A stretch of 64,000 nucleotides of DNA from Vibrio ishigakensis (GCF_024347675.1 NZ_AP024882.1:806001-870000), one strand, 5' to 3'. Positions 37,642 through 46,766 are shown, counted from the first letter of the stretch. A program made the numbers and translations. The notes: a model not told the origin generated them from the letters alone.

Positions 37642-38316
37642 CTATTGTTCCATTTCCGAGAAAAGCTGTTGAAAATTAATAGGTTGTTCGTTTTTGCTGT
37701 CCAGATTGAGAGAGTCTTTGATTAGCTCTAGGTGGTGAGCCATCCAGGCTTGAGCCTCTACGAGCTCTCCTGCATCTAACAGGTCTATGATTTCGCTATG
37801 ACTGCCACACTCGCAGTTCACGCTGCTCTTTGAGCCGAAAGCCGCAATGACCAGAGAAGAGCGCAGACACAGCTGCTCGATAAGCTCGGCTAGAACCGCG
37901 TTTTTGGACAGGCGTGCTAATTCAAAATGAAAGCGAGCCGTTAACTGGATAGAGGCAGCAAGGTCACCCCGATGCTCGGCCTTGTGCTCTTGCGAGACCA
38001 GCGAGCGAAAATAGCAGGATTGGGTATCGTCCCAGTGCTTTAGGATATCTGTGATCAGCAAAGGCTCAATCAGGATGCGACTTTCTAAAACGTCTATGGC
38101 TTCTTTTCGGCTAGGCTCGTTTACCTGAGCGCCTTTGTTAGGCTCTATAACCACAAAGTGCTCTATCGCCAGTCGTTGAAGTACCTTGCGAATACCAGTA
38201 CGACTTATACCAAAGGCTTCAGAGAGCTTATCCTCGGGCAGGCGTACTCCGGGTTCGAGTTTGTGTTCCACAATAGCTCGAAGCAGTTTTTGGTAGACCT
38301 TTTCATCGTTAGACAT
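37642..38316 (-). CDS. GntR-family (FCD) regulator of ureide genes
   Basis: The 224-residue protein has an N-terminal GntR winged helix (LPEDKLSEAFGISRTGIRKV) and a C-terminal all-helical FCD ligand domain with the expected metal-binding histidines (ARFHFELARLS, HLELIKD). It is first in the operon with the racemase and allantoinase and divergent from an NCS1 permease. Two perfect GATTGTATACAATC palindromes in the spacer are likely its operators. It plays the part of HpxS in the Klebsiella system. Confidence 0.86.
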   Translation of the reverse strand: MSNDEKVYQKLLRAIVEHKLEPGVRLPEDKLSEAFGISRTGIRKVLQRLAIEHFVVIEPNKGAQVNEPSRKEAIDVLESRILIEPLLITDILKHWDDTQSCYFRSLVSQEHKAEHRGDLAASIQLTARFHFELARLSKNAVLAELIEQLCLRSSLVIAAFGSKSSVNCECGSHSEIIDLLDAGELVEAQAWMAHHLELIKDSLNLDSKNEQPINFQQLFSEMEQ

Positions 38317-38398
38317 CTTTGAGTACCTATGAATCTGTATATTCCATCTAGATACTCCTGCAATTTGTATACCAGAGTCGTGCAGTAAAGAGATATTT

Positions 38399-38412
38399 GA
38401 TTGTATACAATC
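38399..38412. promoter_or_regulatory. GntR-type operator, upstream copy
   Basis: GATTGTATACAATC is a perfect 14-bp palindrome containing the TTGTATACAA core typical of FCD-type GntR sites. It lies 83 bp upstream of the GntR gene start; a weaker match TTGTATACCA is at 38365-38374. Confidence 0.7.
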
Positions 38413-38470
38413 AATATCTAGCTTCTTTGGATTTTATGGCGATATAAATAGGTTTACTTTCGTTGAACCC

Positions 38471-38486
38471 AGCACCATATCGGTAC
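38471..38486. promoter_or_regulatory. Possible NtrC-like enhancer site
   Basis: AGCACCATATCGGTAC approximates the GCAC-N7-GTGC dyad of NtrC. It lies about 85 bp upstream of a sigma-54 promoter, and TATTGGTGCG at 38499-38508 shares its half-site. The match is partial. Confidence 0.3.
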
Positions 38487-38570
38487 ATTAGTGATCATAT
38501 TGGTGCGAAAGTATTCATTATTTTTATCTCTAATCTTTATATAGCCCTTAAATATATAGAAATTAAAGTT

Positions 38571-38586
38571 TGGCACGCTAATTGTA
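38571..38586 (+). promoter_or_regulatory. Sigma-54 promoter of the NCS1 permease gene
   Basis: TGGCAC-N5-TTGTA fits the -24/-12 consensus (TGGCAC-N5-TTGCA) with one mismatch. It lies 39 bp before the start codon, and a GntR palindrome (38594-38607) sits just downstream, where binding would block transcription. Confidence 0.65.
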
Positions 38587-38593
38587 TTTCCAT

Positions 38594-38607
38594 GATTGTA
38601 TACAATC
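38594..38607. promoter_or_regulatory. GntR-type operator, downstream copy
   Basis: A second perfect GATTGTATACAATC palindrome lies between the sigma-54 -12 element and the ribosome-binding site of the permease gene, at the expected transcription start. Identity with the copy at 38399 supports one regulator acting on both divergent units. Confidence 0.75.
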
Positions 38608-38624
38608 GTAATGGAGATATATAA

Positions 38625-40064
38625 ATGAACAAGGAATTACCCGTAAGTCCGAGATTAAGTAATGCAGACTTAGCACCGGAGAAAAAACAGAAATGGGGTT
38701 GGTACAGTATATTTGCGTTCTGGATGTCAGACGTTCACAGCGTAGGTGGTTATGTATTTGCAGCCAGTCTATTTGCTCTGGGACTAAATGGTATTCAGGT
38801 CTTTATCAGCCTGCTAGCGGGTATCTCAATCGTGCTGCTATTTGCTAATTTAATGGGTAAGCCCGGACAAAAAGCGGGTGTGCCGTTCCCTGTGGTTGCT
38901 CGTATGTCTTTCGGTGTCTTTGGTGCAAACATTCCTGCGGTGGTGCGCGGGCTTATTGCTGTCGTTTGGTATGGTATCCAAACCTATTTGGCGTCTAGCT
39001 CCTTCATCATCCTGCTTCTTTACTTCTTCCCGAGCATGGAGCATCTAGCCAACTATGAGTTTATCGGTCTTTCCTACCTTGGCTGGATTGGTTTCACATC
39101 AATGTGGCTACTACAAGCTATCGTGTTTATGTTCGGTATGGATATGATTCGTAAGGTTATTGACTGGTCAGGTCCGGCTATTTATCTGGCTATGTTTGCC
39201 CTGTGTGCCTATATGATAAACCTTGCTGGTTGGGAAAATATTAGCTTTAACCTAGGTAAAGAGAGCTTACTAGGTAGCGATGCCATCATGCAGATGCTTA
39301 TTGCGACGGCGCTGGTAGCGGGTTACTTTGCGGGACCAACGCTTAACTTCAGTGACTTCTCTCGTTATTGCAACAGTTATAAAGAGCTGAAGATAGGTAA
39401 CATACTTGGCTTGCCGGTTAACTTTATTCTGTTCTCTTTGTTTGCTGTTGTTATTGTATCGGCATCAATCCCTGTATTTGGTGAGATGATTGTCGACCCA
39501 GTAGAGACGGTTAAGCGTTTAGACTCAGGCATGATCACTGTACTGGGGGCACTAACCTTTATCTTCGCCACAGTCGGTATCAATATCGTGGCGAACTTTG
39601 TGGCGCCGGCGTTTGATTTTTCAAATGTATCACCGCAGAAGATCAGCTTTAAAACAGGCGGCTTTATCGCAGCCTTTGGCTCTGTACTTCTTACTCCTTG
39701 GAATCTGTTTAACAACCCTGAGGTTATCCACTATACGGTGGATGTGCTGGCAGCCATGATTGGCCCACTATACGGCATCATCATTGTTGACTACTTCCTC
39801 CTGAAAAAAGGCGAAATCCATGTTCCTTCGTTATATACCGAGTCTCCACAAGGTCAGTATTGGTATAAGAACGGTATCAACATGAACAGCGTGTATGCTC
39901 TAGCGATATCTAGTGTCGTTGCCATCATAGCTACCTTCTCTATCGATGGACTGGCCAACTTTGCCTTGTTTATTGGTGGTTTTACGGCAGCGTTTTCCTA
40001 TCGCTTCCTGATGCAAAAGCGCAGCGCTTGGGCAGGTCAAACTCGACTAGCCAAGCAATCTTAA
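38625..40064 (+). CDS. NCS1-family nucleobase/allantoin permease
   Basis: The 479-residue protein has about twelve membrane segments and NCS1 features: WGWYSIFAFWMSDVHSVGGY near the N-terminus, PFPVVARMSFGVFGAN and VVWYGIQTYLASSS. The family imports allantoin, hydantoins, uracil or cytosine with protons or sodium. The position across from racemase and allantoinase genes under a shared GntR palindrome makes allantoin the likely substrate. It is a single gene with its own terminator. Confidence 0.87.
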   Translation: MNKELPVSPRLSNADLAPEKKQKWGWYSIFAFWMSDVHSVGGYVFAASLFALGLNGIQVFISLLAGISIVLLFANLMGKPGQKAGVPFPVVARMSFGVFGANIPAVVRGLIAVVWYGIQTYLASSSFIILLLYFFPSMEHLANYEFIGLSYLGWIGFTSMWLLQAIVFMFGMDMIRKVIDWSGPAIYLAMFALCAYMINLAGWENISFNLGKESLLGSDAIMQMLIATALVAGYFAGPTLNFSDFSRYCNSYKELKIGNILGLPVNFILFSLFAVVIVSASIPVFGEMIVDPVETVKRLDSGMITVLGALTFIFATVGINIVANFVAPAFDFSNVSPQKISFKTGGFIAAFGSVLLTPWNLFNNPEVIHYTVDVLAAMIGPLYGIIIVDYFLLKKGEIHVPSLYTESPQGQYWYKNGINMNSVYALAISSVVAIIATFSIDGLANFALFIGGFTAAFSYRFLMQKRSAWAGQTRLAKQS

Positions 40065-40084
40065 TTTAAATCAATTGAACCAAG

Positions 40085-40113
40085 CCCACGGCATTTTATG
40101 TCGTGGGTTTTTT
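40085..40113 (+). terminator. Rho-independent terminator after the permease gene
   Basis: CCCACGGCAT / ATGTCGTGGG with a short loop is followed by six T residues, 20 nt after the stop codon. Confidence 0.85.
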
Positions 40114-40246
40114 AGTTTGTACGCTGTTCTTTTTTGGGGCAAACGCACCAATAACAGACATCCATTTTGTTCCAGTTCGGCACATAGATTTTACCTCACT
40201 TTCGTTCAGCCCAGTAATTACGGGGGTTGAGCCAATTTTCATAAAG

Positions 40247-40263
40247 TTGGCACATTCGTTGCA
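40247..40263 (+). promoter_or_regulatory. Sigma-54 promoter of the ureide ABC/catabolic operon
   Basis: TTGGCAC-attcg-TTGCA matches the -24/-12 consensus exactly. It lies 52 bp before the first gene of the twelve-gene operon. A CGCACCAATA element upstream at 40144-40153 also occurs inverted before the permease promoter and may be part of an activator site. Confidence 0.8.
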
Positions 40264-40314
40264 GTTATCCTGATAAGTGTTTCATTTGTTTCATGACAGA
40301 AAAGGAATTGAATT

Positions 40315-41106
40315 ATGAATTTATTGAAAGTGATATCCGGTGCCATCCTATCTTGCTCGTTAATGGCCGCTTCTTTTACCGCTTCAGCCAACCAACTTGA
40401 AAGCATACAAAAGCAGGGCGTTTTGAAGGTTGCTGTGCCTCAAGACTTCCCTCCATTTGGCTCAGTGGGTACTGATCTAAAACCTCAGGGCTATGACATA
40501 GATATGGCTCAGTATCTGGCGGATGAGTTGGGCGTTAAGCTTTCTATCGTACCTGTGACCAGTGCCAACCGTATTCCTTACCTTCAAACACGTAAGGTCG
40601 ATCTGATCATCTCGAGCCTAGGTAAGAACCCTGAGCGTGAGCGCGCTATCGACTTTACTAAACCTTATGCTCCTTTCTTCTTAGGCGTGTTTGGACAAAG
40701 CGGTGAAGCGGTTGCATCTGCAGATGACCTACAAGGTAAAACAGTGGGTGTAACGCGCGGCTCAGTAGAGGATATCGAGCTTAGCAAACTGGTATCTAAG
40801 GATACGACCTTGAAGCGTTATGAAGACAACAACGCCACACTTTCTGCTTATCTATCTGGTCAAGTTGGCCTTATCGCGACTGGTAACCTAGTGGTGACAG
40901 AGATTGCTAATCGCTATCCGGCTAAAGCTCCTGAAGTGAAATTCATGCTGAAAAACTCTCCTTGTTATATCGGTGTGATGAAGGGCGATGATGAATTGCT
41001 ACAAGAAGTGAACCGACTTATTAGTAAGGCAAAACAAGATGGCGAACTAGAGAGCATTTCTCAGAAGTGGCTTAAGGCCTCTTTCCCTGCTGACCTAAAA
41101 GCGTAA
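40315..41106 (+). CDS. ABC transporter periplasmic binding protein (polar amino-acid family)
   Basis: The 263-residue protein has a signal peptide (cut near TASANQ) and the family-3 solute-binding fold: VLKVAVPQDFPPFGS, GYDIDMAQYLADELGV, RKVDLIISSLGKNPERERAI and KTVGVTRGSVEDIEL. It supplies the importer encoded by the next three genes. Its place at the head of an allantoin-catabolism operon with a sigma-54 promoter suggests a ureide or related nitrogen compound as ligand, not a common amino acid. Confidence 0.9.
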   Translation: MNLLKVISGAILSCSLMAASFTASANQLESIQKQGVLKVAVPQDFPPFGSVGTDLKPQGYDIDMAQYLADELGVKLSIVPVTSANRIPYLQTRKVDLIISSLGKNPERERAIDFTKPYAPFFLGVFGQSGEAVASADDLQGKTVGVTRGSVEDIELSKLVSKDTTLKRYEDNNATLSAYLSGQVGLIATGNLVVTEIANRYPAKAPEVKFMLKNSPCYIGVMKGDDELLQEVNRLISKAKQDGELESISQKWLKASFPADLKA

Positions 41107-41123
41107 CCTTAGGAATCCTGTAT

Positions 41124-41792
41124 ATGAGCTACTCTCTTGATTTTGCAGGACTTGCTCCCTACCTGCCGCAGTTTGCGGCAGGGGTATGGGCAACAGTGAA
41201 GCTAACGGTTTTCTCGACATGCATGGGGCTTTTGCTTGGAACCCTTTGTGCGGCAGGACGTACCTGTAAGGCGAAATGGCTGAGAATTCTTTGTGCTAGC
41301 TATATTGAGCTGATCCGCAATACCCCATTTATCGTGCAGCTATTCTTCGTTTTCTTCGGTCTTCCTGCGCTTGGCTTGCGCCTTTCAGCTTGGGAGGCGG
41401 GCGCTCTAGCTATGGTGTTAAACCTAGGTGCCTATAGTGCGGAAATCATCCGAGCGGGTATAGATGCAACGCCAAAAGGGCAGTGGGAAGCGGGTAAGGC
41501 TCTGGGTCTGACACGCAGACAAACTCTCATTCACGTAGTGCTATCACCGGCTTATCAGCGCGTGTATCCAGCGATTGTCAGCCAGTGCATCATAGTGATG
41601 TTAGGTTCGGCTGTGGTTTCACAGATCTCACTAGAAGAGCTCACCTTTGCGGCTAACTTTGCTCAGTCACGCAGTTTCTTGAGCTTTGAAGCCTACATGC
41701 TCACTGCACTCATCTATTTATCGCTTGCGATTGCGATGCGATTTGTATTCTCAACCATAAAGCAAGTCAGCTTTAAAAACCCATCATTATAA
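41124..41792 (+). CDS. ABC transporter permease (HisM/GlnP family)
   Basis: The 222-residue inner-membrane protein has five membrane segments and the family EAA loop GQWEAGKALGLTRRQTLIHV, which docks onto the ATPase. RNTPFIVQLFFVFFGLP is the usual N-terminal conserved block. It lies 17 nt after the binding-protein gene and pairs with the next permease as a heterodimer. Confidence 0.9.
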   Translation: MSYSLDFAGLAPYLPQFAAGVWATVKLTVFSTCMGLLLGTLCAAGRTCKAKWLRILCASYIELIRNTPFIVQLFFVFFGLPALGLRLSAWEAGALAMVLNLGAYSAEIIRAGIDATPKGQWEAGKALGLTRRQTLIHVVLSPAYQRVYPAIVSQCIIVMLGSAVVSQISLEELTFAANFAQSRSFLSFEAYMLTALIYLSLAIAMRFVFSTIKQVSFKNPSL

Positions 41793-41804
41793 GAGGTAAT
41801 AGTT

Positions 41805-42455
41805 ATGGTTGATTTTTCTGATTGGGATATATTACGAAACTTATTAATGGCCGCTCGCTGGACTATATTGCTTTCTTTATTGGCTTTTATATTTGGTGGC
41901 GCTCTAGGTGCATTATTAACTTTTCTTCAAAGCACTAAAAATAAATTCTTTATTGGCGTAATTAAAATATATGTAGAGCTATTTCAAGGTACGCCATTAT
42001 TAATGCAGTTATTCCTAACTTTCTTTGGGTTATCTTTATTAGGTTGGGAAGTAAGTGCATGGACTGCTGCTATTTTATCGCTCACCCTTTTCAGCAGTGC
42101 TTATTTTCACGATATCTGGCGTGGTTGCATCGAGGCGCTTCCTAAAGGGCAGTGGGAAGCATCTAAGGCCCTTGGTCTGACCTACTTCAACACCATGACC
42201 CATGTGATTGCACCACAAGCGTTCAAGATCTCTATTGCGCCGACGGTAGGCTTCTCGGTGCAGATAGTAAAAGGCACCGCACTGGCCTCTATTATCGGCT
42301 TTGTGGAGCTCACCAAGGCTGGAACCATGCTAAACAACGCCACCTTCCAGCCTTTCAAGGTATTCGCCTTCGTTGCATTGCTTTATTTCATGATCTGTTT
42401 CCCTTTGTCCCTGTACGCCCGTTATCTGGAGAGTAAAAACCATGTCCCTAGTTAG
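41805..42455 (+). CDS. ABC transporter permease (HisQ/GlnP family)
   Basis: The 216-residue protein is homologous to the preceding permease, with QGTPLLMQLFLTFFGLSLLG and the EAA loop GQWEASKALGLTYFNTMTHV. Its last codons overlap the start of the ATPase gene by 14 bp, indicating translational coupling. The codon use at its start is noticeably AT-rich compared with its neighbours. Confidence 0.9.
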   Translation: MVDFSDWDILRNLLMAARWTILLSLLAFIFGGALGALLTFLQSTKNKFFIGVIKIYVELFQGTPLLMQLFLTFFGLSLLGWEVSAWTAAILSLTLFSSAYFHDIWRGCIEALPKGQWEASKALGLTYFNTMTHVIAPQAFKISIAPTVGFSVQIVKGTALASIIGFVELTKAGTMLNNATFQPFKVFAFVALLYFMICFPLSLYARYLESKNHVPS

Positions 42456-43170
42456 TATCGATAAAGTTCATAAATATTACGGCGATAACCACGTGCTTAA
42501 GGGCGTTGACCTACGAATCAAGGCGGGTGAGGTTGTCTCCATCATAGGTCGTAGCGGCTCAGGAAAGAGTACCTTGCTACGTTGCTTAAATGGTCTAGAA
42601 ACCTATGAAGAGGGCGCTATCGTCGTTGATCGCCAGGCGGTGGAGAACGACGACTACAAGCTAAGACTACTGAGCCGTAGCGTTGGCATGGTGTTTCAAA
42701 GCTTTAACCTGTTTCCCCACAAGACGGTCGGTGAAAACGTCATGCTGGCACCGCAATTGGTGCTGAAAAAGTCCAAACAAGAAGCAAAGCAGCAAGCCGA
42801 AGAGCTACTTGAGAAGGTCGGCTTGGCAGACAAGTTTGATGCCTACCCTAGCAATCTCTCTGGTGGACAGCAGCAGCGCGTCGCTATTGCTCGTTCCTTG
42901 GCTATGTCTCCTAAGGTGCTTTTGTGTGACGAGATCACCTCCGCTCTTGACCCAGAACTGGTGGGTGAGGTGCTTAAAGTGCTGGAGCAACTTAAGGCAG
43001 AGGGTATGACACTTATCTTGGTGACTCATGAGATGAATTTTGCTCGAGATGTAGGCGATAGAGTGGTGTTTATGAACCAAGGCAAGGTATGGGAAGCGGG
43101 TGAAAGCCATGAGGTTTTTGCTAATCCTCAAACAGCCGAACTACAGTCATTTCTATCTGCCGTACGTTAA
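42442..43170 (+). CDS. ABC transporter ATPase (GlnQ/HisP family)
   Basis: The 242-residue ATPase has Walker A GRSGSGKSTLLRCLNGLE, the Q-loop GMVFQSFNLFPH, the signature LSGGQQQRVAIARSLA, Walker B VLLCDEITSALDPE and the H-loop VTHEM. It energises import through the two permeases above. It starts inside the previous gene and is followed 12 nt later by an RpiR regulator gene. Confidence 0.93.
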   Translation: MSLVSIDKVHKYYGDNHVLKGVDLRIKAGEVVSIIGRSGSGKSTLLRCLNGLETYEEGAIVVDRQAVENDDYKLRLLSRSVGMVFQSFNLFPHKTVGENVMLAPQLVLKKSKQEAKQQAEELLEKVGLADKFDAYPSNLSGGQQQRVAIARSLAMSPKVLLCDEITSALDPELVGEVLKVLEQLKAEGMTLILVTHEMNFARDVGDRVVFMNQGKVWEAGESHEVFANPQTAELQSFLSAVR

Positions 43171-43182
43171 CAGGAATTCTCA

Positions 43183-43992
43183 ATGACGAACCCAATCGCT
43201 GAGCGCATCGCTAATCACTATTCAGAACTGACTGAGGGTAATCGTCGTCTTGCGGATTACCTTCTGGTGAATCCTGACAAGATCCTCATGCTTTCAACCA
43301 ATGAGATAGCTGAGGCGTGCGCCGTATCTAAGGCGAGTGTGAGTCGCTTTATCCGCAAACTTGGTTATCAAGACCATGGTGCATTGCGAAGCGAGCTGCT
43401 AGATGAGCGCGACAAAGGCACGCCTATGGCGCTATCCAATGAAGCGATTGGGGATTTTTCATCGGAGATACGCGCTTTAGAAGCGCTGTTAGAGAACCTG
43501 AATGAGAGTGATGTTGAGTCTATCACTCGCGCCATTGCTACTAGCAAGGGCGTAAAGATCATTGGTTATCGCAACAGCTACCCAGTGGCAATGCACTTTA
43601 GACAGCAGCTGATTCAGGCTAGACCTAGGGTCGATCTTCTACCTCTGCCGGGTCAAACCATAGGCGAGGAAGTGGCGTCCATTGCTGAGGATGACTTTGT
43701 CATCGTTATTGGCATCAGGCGTCGTATTAGTGGCTTTGAAACTTTGGTCAAAGCCCTGCCAAAGGATCGTACCCTGCTTATCACTGACCAAACCGGTATT
43801 AAATACAAGCCACTCGTAGCCCATACCTTGGTTTGCCCGATGAACAATGACAGGCCTTTAGATAGCTATGCGGTGCCTATGGCGCTTATCTCTTACTTGA
43901 GTAATAGCATCTTCGATTATCTGGGCAAGCAAGCGGTAGAGAGCAGTGAGTCTGTTGCCAAGGTCTACTCACAACTGGGCGAAATAGAATAA
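43183..43992 (+). CDS. RpiR/MurR-family transcriptional regulator
   Basis: The 269-residue protein has an RpiR helix-turn-helix (LSTNEIAEACAVSKASVSRF followed by IRKLGY) and a SIS domain that normally binds a phosphosugar or related ligand (KGVKIIGYRNSYPVAMHF). RpiR-type regulators also occur in hpx/urate clusters of other bacteria. It lies between transporter and enzyme genes of the same operon, so it may act on this operon in response to a pathway intermediate. The role is inferred. Confidence 0.87.
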   Translation: MTNPIAERIANHYSELTEGNRRLADYLLVNPDKILMLSTNEIAEACAVSKASVSRFIRKLGYQDHGALRSELLDERDKGTPMALSNEAIGDFSSEIRALEALLENLNESDVESITRAIATSKGVKIIGYRNSYPVAMHFRQQLIQARPRVDLLPLPGQTIGEEVASIAEDDFVIVIGIRRRISGFETLVKALPKDRTLLITDQTGIKYKPLVAHTLVCPMNNDRPLDSYAVPMALISYLSNSIFDYLGKQAVESSESVAKVYSQLGEIE

Positions 43993-44028
43993 CAAGGGCG
44001 AGCGATTCGCTTTTTCAAGGAAAGAAAT

Positions 44029-45204
44029 ATGACGCGCGACAACGCAGTTTATTGTACGCAAGGACCAGAGTACCTAGATGCTCTAAAAGCGGGCCCCCTC
44101 AGCGGCAAAAGTTTTGTATTTAAGGACCTGTTTGATGTAGAGGGCTTTGCTACTGGAGCGGGTAATCCTAAGTGGCTTGAAACCCATGAGGTAGCCACTA
44201 GCACCTCTCCTCTGATTTTGTCACTGCTGGAAGCGGGCGCAGAGTGTCAAGGAAGAGTACAAACCGATGAACTGGCGTATAGCCTCAATGGTGACAATCT
44301 TCATTATGGCACTCCCACAAATCCAGCTGCATCAGAGTGCTTGCCGGGCGGTTCTTCTAGTGGCAGTGCGGTTGCGGTGGCAAACGGTGATGTGGATTTT
44401 TCTATTGGCACAGATACCGGTGGTTCTGTGCGCGTCCCAGCCAGTTATTGCGGCCTATTCGGTCTAAGACCAAGCTTGGGGGCTCTCTCTTTAGAGCACA
44501 GTTTTCAGCTTTCTAAGAGCTTCGATACTGCAGGTATCTTTAGTCGTGATCTTTCTATGCTAGAAATGGTGTTTAAGACCTTGAAACCTAGCGCTGTGGC
44601 GACTGACCTTCCTAAGGTTTTGCTATTAGATACCAGTTTAAAAGCACTCTTAGGCAAAGAGCGTGAGACGCAACTGAACACTTGGTTAGAGTCGTCGAAT
44701 CTAGAGATTCGAGAGGTCGATTTTATCAATCGACAAGGTCTCAGCTTCGATGCCCTGAGCCTACTTTTTAGAACCATACAGGGCTTCGAGATCATCCAGA
44801 CTCACTCACAGTGGCTGGACAAATGGAAGGACTCGTTGGCGCCTGCCATAGCTGAGCGCATTGAGTGGGCAAGGGGCATTACAGAAGAAGAATACGTTTC
44901 GGCTAAAGTGCAGCAATTGGCATTTGCTGAGCTATTTTCTGAGGTTTTATCCCAAGGTTTCTGGGTAATGCCAACCACTCCCGGTGGTCCACCTCTGCTC
45001 GATATGCCAGCGGATGAATTAGCAAACTATCGCAGTCAACTTATGGGACTTACTAGTCTTGCTGGCCTCTCTGGGTTGCCTCAGCTTCATATTCCCATGT
45101 CGGGTTTAGTCATGCCACAAGGCATTTCACTGGTAGGTCAAAAAAACAGTGAGTTAGCGCTTATCAATATGGCTAAATCTTTAATCCAAGAGGAGGCTTT
45201 ATGA
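44029..45204 (+). CDS. Amidase-signature enzyme, probable oxalurate/ureide amidase
   Basis: The 391-residue protein has the amidase triad: Lys in KSFVFKDLFDV, the cis-Ser in GGSSSGSAVAVA and the nucleophile Ser in GTDTGGSVRVPASYCGLFG. It is cytoplasmic. In the Klebsiella hpx cluster an amidase of this class (HpxY) is proposed to act on oxalurate, and the neighbours here fit that pathway. It overlaps the next gene by 4 bp. Activity on another linear ureide is possible. Confidence 0.85.
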   Translation: MTRDNAVYCTQGPEYLDALKAGPLSGKSFVFKDLFDVEGFATGAGNPKWLETHEVATSTSPLILSLLEAGAECQGRVQTDELAYSLNGDNLHYGTPTNPAASECLPGGSSSGSAVAVANGDVDFSIGTDTGGSVRVPASYCGLFGLRPSLGALSLEHSFQLSKSFDTAGIFSRDLSMLEMVFKTLKPSAVATDLPKVLLLDTSLKALLGKERETQLNTWLESSNLEIREVDFINRQGLSFDALSLLFRTIQGFEIIQTHSQWLDKWKDSLAPAIAERIEWARGITEEEYVSAKVQQLAFAELFSEVLSQGFWVMPTTPGGPPLLDMPADELANYRSQLMGLTSLAGLSGLPQLHIPMSGLVMPQGISLVGQKNSELALINMAKSLIQEEAL

Positions 45205-46766
45205 GCTTTCAAACCGCATTTACCGCCCCTCACCACGAGGCGGCTAGAGTCGGGCAAGAGATCCTAGACGCTGGTGGCACAGCGAGTGAGGCCATGGTTG
45301 CCGCAGCGGCCATGATAGCGGTGCAATACCCACATATGAACAGTATTGGCGGTGATGGATTTTGGCTTATTTGTAAGCTCGGAGAGACGCCTATCGCCAT
45401 TGATGCCTGTGGCCGTTCAGCCTTGAATCTCAACGTTGATGAGTATCGCTCAGCAGGTGAGATCCCTGAGCAAGGGGGCATCGCATCCATTACCATGGCG
45501 GGCACCATCTCAGGTTGGCAGAAAGCACTTGAGGTCAATAGTGGTAAGCAACCACTGAATAGGTTACTTCAGCCAGCTATCGATGCGGCAGGTAATGGTA
45601 TAGAGGTTACTAACAGCCTTGCTCATGCCAGTGAAATCACGCAAAAGAGACTTTCTAAACAAACCGAATTCTCTCGTCTTTTTCTCCCGCAAGGGAAGCC
45701 GCTACAAAAAGGCGAGACACTGATTAATCCTGCCTTGGCGAGTACCATCTCTCGGCTTGCCGAGGTGGGATTAGACGATTTTTATCGTGGAGATCTAGCC
45801 CAGAGCATGGCTCGAGACCTTGAACTAGCAGGCAGCCCAATAACTCTTGAGGATTTCAACCAACACCAAGCTAGAGTATTTGAACCGCTCAGCGTCAATA
45901 TCTCTAAAGGGCACTTATACAACCTAGGGGCGCCTACCCAAGGGCTCGCGTCTTTGATGATTCTTGGTATCTATGACCGATTAGCTGACCAGGCCAGCAA
46001 CGAGCTAGAGCATATGCACCTTTTAGTGGAGGCTACTAAGCAAGCCTTTATGGTGCGTGACAAGGTCATTACTGATGAGGCTTGTATTGATAAGCCGCTG
46101 CAGAGTTACCTAGAAGATGAATTGCTAGATTACTGTGCTTCGTCCATCTCTATGACCACAGCCAAGCCATGGCCTCACATGGCTAAGCCGGGGGATACCA
46201 TCTGGATGGGGGCAACGGATCAATACGGCACCATGGTGAGCTTTATTCAGAGCATCTACTGGGAGTTTGGTTCAGGTCTACTTCTGCCTGAAAGCGGTGT
46301 GCTTTGGAATATTCGAGGCAAGAGTTTTTCCTTGGATGCAGATCATCACAATGTTCTCGCGCCCGGTAAAAAGCCATTTCATACCCTAAATCCTGCTTAT
46401 GTTGAGCTTAGCGATGGCCGCCGCATGGTGTATGGAACCATGGGTGGTGAGGGACAACCTCAAACGCAAGCCTGCCTATTTAGCCGCTATCTCTATCAAG
46501 GTATGGGTCTAGAAGAATCGGTCTCTAAGCCTCGCTGGCTTTTGGGACGCACTTGGGGTGATACCAACAATAATCTCAGGCTCGAGCAGGATCTTTATAT
46601 GACCTATGGCGAAGCCCTTCAGCAGATGGGGCATGAGATCAGCCAAGTCAGCAATCACAACGAATTAATGGGGCATGCAGGAGCCATAGCTCTTGACGAA
46701 CACGGAAAGGCGAGTGCAACCAGCGATCCTCGCAGCGATGGCCGTTACTTTTTAGGAGAATTTTAA
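45201..46766 (+). CDS. hpxW: HpxW-like oxamate amidohydrolase (gamma-glutamyltransferase fold)
   Basis: The 521-residue protein belongs to the gamma-glutamyltransferase (Ntn hydrolase) family: an N-terminal GGTASEAMVAAAAMI, NSIGGDGFWL, and the self-cleavage site PGDTIWMGATDQYG, where T333 should become the N-terminal nucleophile. It lacks a signal peptide, unlike periplasmic glutathione-processing enzymes, but like HpxW of Klebsiella, which hydrolyses oxamate to oxalate and ammonia. It overlaps genes on both sides by 1-4 bp, supporting a shared pathway. Confidence 0.82.
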   Translation: MSFQTAFTAPHHEAARVGQEILDAGGTASEAMVAAAAMIAVQYPHMNSIGGDGFWLICKLGETPIAIDACGRSALNLNVDEYRSAGEIPEQGGIASITMAGTISGWQKALEVNSGKQPLNRLLQPAIDAAGNGIEVTNSLAHASEITQKRLSKQTEFSRLFLPQGKPLQKGETLINPALASTISRLAEVGLDDFYRGDLAQSMARDLELAGSPITLEDFNQHQARVFEPLSVNISKGHLYNLGAPTQGLASLMILGIYDRLADQASNELEHMHLLVEATKQAFMVRDKVITDEACIDKPLQSYLEDELLDYCASSISMTTAKPWPHMAKPGDTIWMGATDQYGTMVSFIQSIYWEFGSGLLLPESGVLWNIRGKSFSLDADHHNVLAPGKKPFHTLNPAYVELSDGRRMVYGTMGGEGQPQTQACLFSRYLYQGMGLEESVSKPRWLLGRTWGDTNNNLRLEQDLYMTYGEALQQMGHEISQVSNHNELMGHAGAIALDEHGKASATSDPRSDGRYFLGEF

